Source: a virus. Taken from it: DNA of 20,519 bases. The first letter of the stretch is position 1; every line of letters begins with the position of its first letter. The notes beneath the pieces are model-generated. The model was given only the letters and a program-made list of their open reading frames with translations, had not been told where the DNA came from and searched no databases. The stretch spans positions 1 to 20,519 of IMG/VR virus record IMGVR_UViG_3300005295_000216; one strand, 5' to 3'. Shown piece after piece: positions 14,706 to 20,519 of this stretch. A program made the translations under genes and the position numbers.

Positions 14706-16295
14706 ATGGCAGGACCAGACAGCGGGGCAGGGGGCCGGCCGGTATCGCCTAACACGACCAGCGTTTCAAACGACCCGGAGATTGTCACCGCCCAGCAGGC
14801 TCTCGACGCTGCTCGGGCCACGTTGCTCAACGCTCAGTTGCGCTACGACAACGCCGCAGCAATCCGCGACAAGACGCCCGCCGCCGGCAGTGATAGCTAC
14901 AACCCGGACGTTAGCGATCAAGCTGAAGCGGCTTTTGGCGATGCGGCGAGCATTTTAGCCAAAGCTGAAGAGCAGTGGTCGCTCGCTAATCGCCAGCTAG
15001 CCATCACCTACGCCGGCATCGCTGCCCGAGTGCAAACGCCTGAGCAGAAGGCAGAGGCCCAGGCAAACGCCAAATACCACACCGCGCAGGCGACTCTGGC
15101 CGAGGCGCAAGCTGCCAACCTCAAGGCGACCGGGTCGGATCAGAAGGCCGAGTCAGAGGCTCAAGTCAAGAAGGCGATGGCAGACGCCGACAGGATATCT
15201 GCCGAGATCAAGCAGATCATCCCGGAACAGGCGGCTCAACTTGCCGCCCAAACGAAGGAAACGTCTGCTCGCACAAACGTGCTCATCCCGGCTCAAGCCA
15301 AGCTCGCCAGCGCTCAGGCCGAGCAGACAGCCGCAGAGACAACCGATTTACTGCCCCAACAGGTCAAGGAGGTGCAGGCCAGGGTCAAGCAGATTCTGGC
15401 GTCAGCCGGCTTCACCGAGGCACAGACCGAGGCAGTTGCATCGACAATAGGCCAGACCAAGGCGCAGGCCGAGCTTCTGGCCCAACAGGCTGCAAAAGCA
15501 AAGCAAGACATCACCCGCCCGACGCAGATCACGCAGGGGCTGGATCAGCCCGAACTGGCGTTCCAAGACCCGACCACTGGTCAGGTCACTGCGCAGAAGA
15601 ACCCGGCCTATCACGCCGCGAACTCGCAACTGATGCAGAATCAGTACGATTCGCTCAGCTTGATCCAGGGGATGATGGAGAGCGGCCAGATGTCGCCCCA
15701 AGAGGGGCAGATATACATGGACGGCATCCGCAAGCAGACGGAAGCTGCCCTGGCTGGCACGACGCCCTTCGACATACAGAAGGAGCAGCAGAACATCAAG
15801 GAGAATCAGGCCACGCTGGGCCGTGATCTGCTGCAAAACCGCATGGCGTCTAGCTCTCAGCTTGCTGGCAACCTGATGAATGGCCTGATTTCAGGTGCGG
15901 GTAAGCTGACTCACCCGATGTCGTTCAGCAACCTCAACCCCCTGGCGATGGCCGGCGACTTCATCACTCAGCAGGGTGGCGGGCAGGGTGTGTACGACAC
16001 GGCTGTGGCCTTGATTCAGGGGCTCATGGGCCAGCAACAGGCGGCACAGGGCCAGCCCGTCATCCCCGGCGTGCCCCGCCCGCAGCCGGCTGCTGCCGGC
16101 CCTGCTGGTCCCGCTGGCCCGGCCGGCCCGGCTGGTCCCGGTGGTCAACCGCTGCTGCCGCCTGGTCAGGCAGGCACCGTGTCGCCATACGATCCGCGCT
16201 ATCTTGGCATGCTGCCTCAGCGTGCTCAAGCGGCGCGTGCACCTCAACCGTGGGAGCGTAGTGTTAACTTTAATCCGTATTCGAGGCCATACTGA
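14706..16295 (+). CDS. Coiled-coil virion protein with collagen-like segment (candidate ejection protein)
   Basis: This 529-residue protein has a strong ribosome site (GGGGGAG upstream of ATG 14706). Residues about 25-270 are Ala/Gln/Glu/Lys-rich continuous helix with heptad-like spacing (AQATLAEAQAANLKATG, AKLASAQAEQTAAETT, KAQAELLAQQAAKAKQD). A less regular middle follows, then residues 465-479 are five Gly-Pro-X triplets (GPAGPAGPAGPAGPG), with a Pro/Arg-rich end. Long Ala/Gln coiled coils next to a transglycosylase gene resemble podovirus internal core proteins and, in composition, the DNA-pilot proteins of small phages. I therefore infer an internal or ejection role. A scaffold or fibre function is an alternative. 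No family is firmly recognised. Confidence 0.65.
   Translation: MAGPDSGAGGRPVSPNTTSVSNDPEIVTAQQALDAARATLLNAQLRYDNAAAIRDKTPAAGSDSYNPDVSDQAEAAFGDAASILAKAEEQWSLANRQLAITYAGIAARVQTPEQKAEAQANAKYHTAQATLAEAQAANLKATGSDQKAESEAQVKKAMADADRISAEIKQIIPEQAAQLAAQTKETSARTNVLIPAQAKLASAQAEQTAAETTDLLPQQVKEVQARVKQILASAGFTEAQTEAVASTIGQTKAQAELLAQQAAKAKQDITRPTQITQGLDQPELAFQDPTTGQVTAQKNPAYHAANSQLMQNQYDSLSLIQGMMESGQMSPQEGQIYMDGIRKQTEAALAGTTPFDIQKEQQNIKENQATLGRDLLQNRMASSSQLAGNLMNGLISGAGKLTHPMSFSNLNPLAMAGDFITQQGGGQGVYDTAVALIQGLMGQQQAAQGQPVIPGVPRPQPAAAGPAGPAGPAGPAGPGGQPLLPPGQAGTVSPYDPRYLGMLPQRAQAARAPQPWERSVNFNPYSRPY
16098..16142 (+). repeat. Collagen-like Gly-Pro-X repeat
   Basis: Five consecutive nine-base codon triplets encode GPA GPA GPA GPA GPG in frame with the 529-residue protein. 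Codons vary at third positions (GGC/GGT, CCC/CCG/CCT), so the repeat is kept at protein level rather than being a recent DNA duplication. Collagen-like runs are common in phage structural proteins, where they trimerise. Confidence 0.75.
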
Positions 16296-17383
16296 TGGGC
16301 GTATTAGTAAACGGGGTTTGGCACGAGGAACTGGCTGACCCAAGCGATTCGGGCGGTAGCAACCTGACTAACGTCAACCAGTCGCCCTCATATCAGCAAC
16401 CTTCACCCTCACCTTCACCCTCACCTTCACCGAATCCAGGACCGGGTGGGGCCCCGCCGTGGCTGTCCGACTTCCAGAACCTGATGGGCGGCATCAGTCA
16501 GGGCGGCGCTGACTACTACCAGATCGAAAAAGACAAGCTCACGCTGATGCAGCAGCAGTTCGAGCAGCAGAAGAAGCAAGCCGAACTGGACATGCAGCTT
16601 GCCAAGAATGCTGACGAGCGGGCTGCTGCGCAGCTAAAGATTGCGCAGGCCGATCAACTCTTGCGTGAGAACCAGTTCGCGCAGTCGAAGCTCGAATTCG
16701 AGAAGAACTTCACCCAGCGGCAGATCGAGTACCAGGGCACACTCGCCAAGGGCTTGCTCGACACGGCATCGCAGTTGCGCGGCCCCAAGGACTGGCTCAA
16801 ATACTCGGAATTCCTGGGTGGCGGCAAGAACCTGATGGATCAGCTTTACGGTGGCGAGGCGAATGCGGCCTTTGGTGGTGAGAAGGGCTTCAGCCAGCCG
16901 ATCAGCATTCAGGACGTGATCAACTCGCTGGGGGCCGGGCAGGCGCTCAACGGACAGATCGGTCAGCCAGGGCAGGCGGGGCCAATCCCCACGACGGCTA
17001 CGCCGGGCGGGGCCGTGGTGGGCGGGGCAGTCCAGCAGCCGATAGGCGCGTATACGCCGGGGACCTCTCCTGGCTCAGCTATTGACCCGAGGTCGTACTC
17101 GACTGGTGCGCCTGGTGGCGGGCAGTCTGGCGTAAGCGGCGGGCAGGGTGGGGTGCCTGGGGCGTTCAACGTGCCACTGCCGCACCAGATCAACCCTGCG
17201 CAGTGGGACTCGATGTCGCAAGCAGCCCGCGACCTGACGATGGGGCTGGCCGAGGGTGGCTACACCCAGCAGGGCTCGTATACGCCCGAAGACTACCTGC
17301 GTATACTCAACGCATCGCGGCCAATGGGCACAGCATCGCGCATGACAAGAAGTGCCTATAATGCGCCGGTAGGATCGTTCTAA
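16295..17383 (+). CDS. Second coiled-coil virion protein with Pro-Ser linker (candidate ejection protein)
   Basis: This 362-residue protein has its ATG at 16295 sharing one base with the previous stop (TGATG). It begins MGVLVNGVWHEE, then a Ser-Pro repeat linker (about residues 36-46). From about residue 70 to 160 there is a long charged/Gln helix (LMQQQFEQQKKQAELDMQLA, then RENQFAQSKLEFEKNFTQRQ). The C-terminal half is Gly/Gln/Pro-rich low complexity, ending SAYNAPVGSF. The architecture parallels the preceding protein: disordered end, coiled coil, Gly/Pro-rich end. The two may work together in the virion interior or as ejection proteins. Family unknown. Confidence 0.65.
   Translation: MGVLVNGVWHEELADPSDSGGSNLTNVNQSPSYQQPSPSPSPSPSPNPGPGGAPPWLSDFQNLMGGISQGGADYYQIEKDKLTLMQQQFEQQKKQAELDMQLAKNADERAAAQLKIAQADQLLRENQFAQSKLEFEKNFTQRQIEYQGTLAKGLLDTASQLRGPKDWLKYSEFLGGGKNLMDQLYGGEANAAFGGEKGFSQPISIQDVINSLGAGQALNGQIGQPGQAGPIPTTATPGGAVVGGAVQQPIGAYTPGTSPGSAIDPRSYSTGAPGGGQSGVSGGQGGVPGAFNVPLPHQINPAQWDSMSQAARDLTMGLAEGGYTQQGSYTPEDYLRILNASRPMGTASRMTRSAYNAPVGSF
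16401..16430 (+). repeat. Short tandem 12-base repeat (Pro-Ser codons)
   Basis: CTTCACCCTCAC occurs twice in tandem followed by a half copy (16401-16430). It encodes alternating Ser and Pro in the linker of the 362-residue protein. Perfect DNA identity suggests recent expansion by slippage, so copy number may vary between relatives. Confidence 0.8.
17357..17362 (+). promoter_or_regulatory. Candidate -10 box before scaffold and capsid genes
   Basis: A perfect TATAAT, unusual in this GC-rich DNA, lies 25 bases before the scaffold ATG at 17388, with a TG dinucleotide two bases upstream. No good -35 hexamer sits 15-19 bases before it. The bases also encode Tyr-Asn in the end of the upstream gene, so coincidence is quite possible. 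Confidence 0.25.
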
Positions 17384-17387
17384 GAAA

Positions 17388-18152
17388 ATGACTCAAGAAG
17401 ATACCTCCGCACCTGAGCCGACCACAGAGGCACCAGTAGCGACCGAAGACGCCACTACTGAAGCCGTTCCTGCCGCCGAGCCAGAGGTTGAATGGACGGT
17501 TATCGAGAAGGCGCTCGACAAGGTTCCAGCAGATCAACTGCGCAAGCACAAGCGCTTTGCTGGCATTCTTGGCGGGACGCTACAGCAGGCTAGGGTAGAG
17601 TGGGAAAGGTCAACAGCGGCAGAACGGGAGCGACAGGCCCGCGAGGCGGCGCACAGAGAGCTTACCGATCTAGCACAGAACGACCCGATTGCCTTCTCGG
17701 AGAAGTGGTTGGGCCAGGATGCTACCGACAGGATGCGCCGAGAACTGGACACTATGCGGGCTGACACAGCCCGGCAGTACATGCACCAGATCGGCACAAC
17801 GTTCGGCCGCGAATTTGAGCTTACCGAAGACGACGTTGCAGAGATTGCGCAAGCCGTTGTTGGTAAGAGCAATGACGAAGTGTTACCAGCGTTCAACGTG
17901 GCAGCAGCCAGGATCATCAGTCAGCGCGAGGCGCGTAAGGCGTTTGATTCATGGCGAACCAAAGAGCTTGCCAAGGAGCGCGAGGCGCTCAGGCAAGAGG
18001 TTGCTGCCGAGATGATGAAGGGCGAACCGTCGCCCAGCATCAGGCGCTCAACACCCCCCTCTACCGTCAAGCCTCATCAGTTAGCCGACAAAGACTTCGA
18101 CGCCTGGTACGAAGAAAACGTGCTCAAACGTGCCAGGAGTTTCAGAGGGTAA
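17388..18152 (+). CDS. Capsid scaffold protein (probable)
   Basis: This 254-residue protein lies immediately before the major capsid gene, the standard place for a scaffold. It starts with a disordered Thr/Glu/Ala/Pro-rich acidic segment (residues 1-35). It continues with a charged helical body (LQQARVEWERSTAAERERQA, LDTMRADTARQYM, EREALRQEVAAEMM) and ends with a short basic tail (FDAWYEENVLKRARSFRG). An acidic disordered start, helical middle and basic C-terminal hook for the capsid protein is the usual scaffold architecture. There is no protease motif. The ribosome site is weak. The call rests on composition and location rather than sequence identity. Confidence 0.75.
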   Translation: MTQEDTSAPEPTTEAPVATEDATTEAVPAAEPEVEWTVIEKALDKVPADQLRKHKRFAGILGGTLQQARVEWERSTAAERERQAREAAHRELTDLAQNDPIAFSEKWLGQDATDRMRRELDTMRADTARQYMHQIGTTFGREFELTEDDVAEIAQAVVGKSNDEVLPAFNVAAARIISQREARKAFDSWRTKELAKEREALRQEVAAEMMKGEPSPSIRRSTPPSTVKPHQLADKDFDAWYEENVLKRARSFRG

Positions 18153-18158
18153 AGGCTC

Positions 18159-19166
18159 ATGGCATACCAAATTTTGGGAACGGGTGGTCTGACTGTTGAA
18201 GACCAGTTGGCCACGTTTTCCAAAAGGCTCCTTCGGCGGTTCAGGGCGAAGCCAACGTTCGCGCAGTTCGCCAAGAAAGACGGCATCCCGGTCAACGGTG
18301 GGCGCGGCATCTCGTTCCGTGGCCTCACCAGCATCTACCCGGCGGGCCTCGGCGGCTCGGCAGCGGCAGGCTCAGCGCCGGGCGCGTTGACTGAAGGCAC
18401 TCCTGGCGCGGCTATCGACGCTACCTGGCGTGAGGTCGTGGTCACCGTATCTCAGTACGGTCAGTTTTTGCAGGTTACCGACGTGGCAGCCCTGCAAGCA
18501 CTCGACAAGGTTGTCCCGCAGTACGTCGAGGGTTTTGGCGAGTCGATGAACGACGCCATTGATCTCGTCACCCGAGATGCGCTGATTGCCGGTACGAACG
18601 TGCAGTACGCCTCTATCGCCACCACTCGTGGTGGTGCTTCTGGCATCGGCTCGGGCATGAACTTGACCCTTGCTGAACTGCGCGAGGCAAAGCGCACGTT
18701 GCTGCGGAACAACGTCCCCGGCAACAGCAAGGCGAACGGCAAGTACGTCGTCGCCACCAGTCCTGAAGCCCTGTTCGATCTTGAGGCGGACTCGAACATC
18801 ACGAACTTCTGGCAGTATGCCGGCGAGCGCGGCATGGGCAACCAGTTGTTCGACACGATGTTTCAGGACTTGCCGATGGGCTTCCGTCTGTTCATCACCA
18901 CCAACACCCGCAACTTCATCGACGCTGGTCTGTCAACTGCTGACGTGCACGCGACGCTGGTGTTTGGCGAAGAGTGGTTCGGTGCTGTTGACTACGACGC
19001 TCTGCCGTCAGAGGTCATCGTCAAGGAGCGTGGCTCGGGTGGCACAAGCGACCCGCTCAATCAGTTGGCCACGGTGGGCTGGAAGGCGTCCTGGGGAGCC
19101 AGGATTCTGAACCAGGCCAATGGCGTTCGCATCGAGCACGCAACTAGCACCAACACGATGGGCTAG
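18159..19166 (+). CDS. Major capsid protein, N4-gp56 type (HK97 fold)
   Basis: This 335-residue protein follows the scaffold gene by six bases, with AGAGGGTAAAGG as ribosome site. Hallmarks of the N4-gp56 capsid family are visible: an N-terminal fishing region ending IPVNGGRGISFRGLTSIYPA, a Gly/Ala-rich loop then LTEGTPGAAIDATWREVVVT, the QYGQFLQVTDVAALQALDK segment, LTLAELREAKRTLLRNN, and the C-terminal DPLNQLATVGWKASWGA (residues 298 onward). The family adopts the HK97 fold and builds the icosahedral shell. Length is normal and no maturation-protease gene is seen nearby. No delta domain or extra insertion is evident. Confidence 0.92.
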   Translation: MAYQILGTGGLTVEDQLATFSKRLLRRFRAKPTFAQFAKKDGIPVNGGRGISFRGLTSIYPAGLGGSAAAGSAPGALTEGTPGAAIDATWREVVVTVSQYGQFLQVTDVAALQALDKVVPQYVEGFGESMNDAIDLVTRDALIAGTNVQYASIATTRGGASGIGSGMNLTLAELREAKRTLLRNNVPGNSKANGKYVVATSPEALFDLEADSNITNFWQYAGERGMGNQLFDTMFQDLPMGFRLFITTNTRNFIDAGLSTADVHATLVFGEEWFGAVDYDALPSEVIVKERGSGGTSDPLNQLATVGWKASWGARILNQANGVRIEHATSTNTMG

Positions 19167-19169
19167 CCA

Positions 19170-19201
19170 GTGGGCGGGGGCTGGATGTCACCTCCCCCCA
19201 C
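19170..19201 (+). terminator. GC-rich hairpin directly after capsid gene
   Basis: GTGGGCGGGG pairs with CTCCCCCCAC with one bulged base around a ~10-base loop, beginning four bases after the capsid stop. There is no T-run behind it, so it is more likely an attenuator or a stabilising 3' end for capsid mRNA than a classic terminator. Confidence 0.4.
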
Positions 19202-19207
19202 CAGCAG

Positions 19208-19247
19208 GAGTGAGGGAGAGAGCTTGCAGAGGACTCTCTCCCCACTC
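19208..19247 (+). terminator. Second hairpin between capsid and downstream gene
   Basis: GAGTGAGGGAGAGAG (19208-19222) pairs with CTCTCTCCCCACTC (19234-19247), 14 pairs with one bulged A, around an 11-base loop. It ends 19 bases before the next ATG. The following CGTTCT is only weakly T-rich. It could reduce read-through so that capsid is made in excess over the downstream genes. Confidence 0.5.
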
Positions 19248-19266
19248 GTTCTACTGAGAGAGGGAT

Positions 19267-20007
19267 ATGGCAGGACGATCTTGGTCACCCGAGCAACGCG
19301 AGCAACAGCGCCAGCGGATGAGGAACATGAAACGGCGACAGGCTGGCTTGCCAGAAGATGAGCCGGCCCCTGCGCCCGTAGCCGTACCGGCGAAGGACGA
19401 GGCTGCCGACGAATTCAAGGAGTTGGCTGCGCGGCTGTACAAGGTGGCCGATGACCGCGAGCAGCGGGTCAAGGTGCTCGATGAGCTTGAGGGGTTCCTG
19501 GCCAAGCTCAACCCCAAGGACTACCCCGAGCTTGCGCAGAGCGAGACGGTCATGCGCTTCATCGACCTGATTGCTGAGCGCAAGGCAGAGCAGAACAAGG
19601 ATGACCCGCCTGGCACGATCTATGGCCGGGGTACGATGGCTGAGCACAAGAAGGCGTGGACCGAGCTTGATCTGCGCAAGAGTGACATCGCCAAGGTCGA
19701 GTTTGAGGTCAACGAGAACGAGTCCGTAATCTGGCAAGGTCTTCGCCGCGACTACGAGCCGGGCATCACCTACACCGATTATCGCTGCTTCGTTGATCTG
19801 ATCCGCGAGAAGAACCGCAATCTGCGGCTGGCAGTCGAGCACACCGAGTACATGTTCAAGCAGCGCAACACGCTGACCGACCGGGGCATGGCCACACTCG
19901 GCTCAGCCAGGGTGCGCGGCTCTGCCGACAGAGGGTCATTCCGCCCGGCTGCTGGGCTGTTTGAGCCAGAGTATGGGGCTGGTGGAGGCGACGAAGAAAC
20001 CGCATAG
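19267..20007 (+). CDS. Unknown phage protein downstream of capsid (246 residues)
   Basis: The ATG at 19267 follows GAGAGAGGG. The N-terminus is basic and helical (SWSPEQREQQRQRMRNMKRR) and resembles the short W-x-PEQR motifs seen at the start of some phage DNA-associated proteins. A Pro/Ala linker (residues about 30-45) and a mainly helical body follow (EFKELAARLYKVADDREQRV, FIDLIAERKAEQNK, VIWQGLRRDYEPGITYTDYR). The tail is Gly/Arg-rich. I recognise no family or catalytic site. Its position after the capsid suggests a head-completion or minor virion role, separated from capsid expression by two hairpins. Confidence 0.75.
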   Translation: MAGRSWSPEQREQQRQRMRNMKRRQAGLPEDEPAPAPVAVPAKDEAADEFKELAARLYKVADDREQRVKVLDELEGFLAKLNPKDYPELAQSETVMRFIDLIAERKAEQNKDDPPGTIYGRGTMAEHKKAWTELDLRKSDIAKVEFEVNENESVIWQGLRRDYEPGITYTDYRCFVDLIREKNRNLRLAVEHTEYMFKQRNTLTDRGMATLGSARVRGSADRGSFRPAAGLFEPEYGAGGGDEETA

Positions 20008-20016
20008 AATGAGCGA

Positions 20017-20519
20017 GTGCCACGAAAAATAGCTGAAGGGGATAAGCCTGATCTTGCTTTCGCCATCATCGCCAAGGATGCCGAGCAGTCAATTCCGGCG
20101 CTCCTGGCGTCCATTCAACCAGTTGCGCGGCAGATCGTCGTCTGCGTCGATGAACGAACGACGGACAAAACTGCGCGAGTGGCTAAACGATTCGGAGCAG
20201 AAGTCCACCCCATCCGTGTCTCCGACTGGCACGAGTGTGACCTCCACGGACGGGTCCTCGCCCAGCACTTCGCCAACGCACGAGACGAATCGTTCACGTA
20301 TTTAGACCCCGCCATCAAGTGGTGGTGTTGGATCGACAGCGACGACATTCTGAAGGGGCAGGAGCATCTTGCTGACATCCTTGCTGCGATACCTGACGAT
20401 GCTGTGGGCATCTGGACGCCCTACCACTACTCGACCATGCGTAGTGGTGCAGCCACGAATACGCTCTTTCACCGTGAGCGCATCCTGCGCTCGTCTGTCG
20501 GCTGGAAATGGGAGTTTCG
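20017..20519 (+). CDS. Family 2-like glycosyltransferase (partial, runs off the window)
   Basis: The GTG start at 20017 gives 167 codons still open at the window end. The fold signature is clear: LAFAIIAKDAEQSIPALLAS (residues 13-32), IVVCVDERTTDKTARVAKRF (40-59, the nucleotide-binding DxxxTDxT segment), NARDES (87-92), and the metal-binding WIDSDD (105-110). FHRERI and a GWKWEF motif follow near the visible end. The expected reaction is transfer of a sugar from a nucleotide sugar. The acceptor could be a virion protein, host surface glycan or modified DNA. The start is ten bases after the preceding stop with a weak ribosome site. The C-terminal part is missing, so specificity cannot be judged. 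Confidence 0.85.
   Translation, partial: MPRKIAEGDKPDLAFAIIAKDAEQSIPALLASIQPVARQIVVCVDERTTDKTARVAKRFGAEVHPIRVSDWHECDLHGRVLAQHFANARDESFTYLDPAIKWWCWIDSDDILKGQEHLADILAAIPDDAVGIWTPYHYSTMRSGAATNTLFHRERILRSSVGWKWEF

Noticed and set aside
16401-16430. CRISPR-like or regulatory repeat
   Set aside because: The 12-base units are contiguous, without spacers, and encode a Ser-Pro linker in frame.

Overview
This window is part of the genome of a tailed double-stranded DNA phage (or prophage), covering most of its packaging and virion-structure block. The evidence is an ordered set of phage genes: a large terminase with intact ATPase and nuclease motifs, a portal protein, a scaffold-like gene directly before a major capsid protein of the N4-gp56 type, a giant virion protein carrying peptidoglycan-degrading domains, and several fibre- or decoration-like proteins. 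No tail tube, tape measure, baseplate or sheath gene is visible. Together with the N4-type capsid and candidate DNA-ejection proteins, this suggests a short-tailed (podovirus-like) particle, which is an inference. The DNA is GC-rich and GTG starts are common, so the host is probably a GC-rich bacterium, but nothing here identifies it. No integrase, tRNA, CRISPR or insertion sequence was found.

Layout. 1-128 is the 3' end of a gene cut by the window edge. 129-457 has no convincing gene but holds several stable hairpins. 458-5467 is a tightly overlapping plus-strand cluster: a zinc-ribbon protein, a TIM-barrel hydrolase-like protein, TerL, two very small proteins of opposite charge, and the portal. 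5464-7076 is a run of small proteins: three membrane proteins, a 47-residue basic protein of a type recurrent in phages, and three soluble ones. 7086-10134 encodes three virion surface candidates: a repetitive Gly/Val-rich fibre-like protein, an unknown protein and a concanavalin/LamG-like protein. 10158-17383 encodes the presumed internal or ejection proteins: a 1459-residue cysteine-peptidase and transglycosylase fusion, followed by two coiled-coil proteins. 17388-19166 is scaffold and capsid. After two hairpins come an unknown 246-residue protein and the start of a family 2 glycosyltransferase that runs off the window.

Nearly every plus-strand gene overlaps or abuts its neighbour through ATGA, GTGA, TTGA or an 8-base overlap, so translational coupling along long transcripts is likely. 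The only supported minus-strand candidate is a 54-residue two-helix membrane protein in the one sizeable gap, at 14523-14687. The most interesting items are this antisense membrane ORF, the acidic/basic pair of mini-genes between terL and portal, the giant peptidase-transglycosylase, the separation of portal and capsid genes by more than 12 kb, and the structured non-coding leader.
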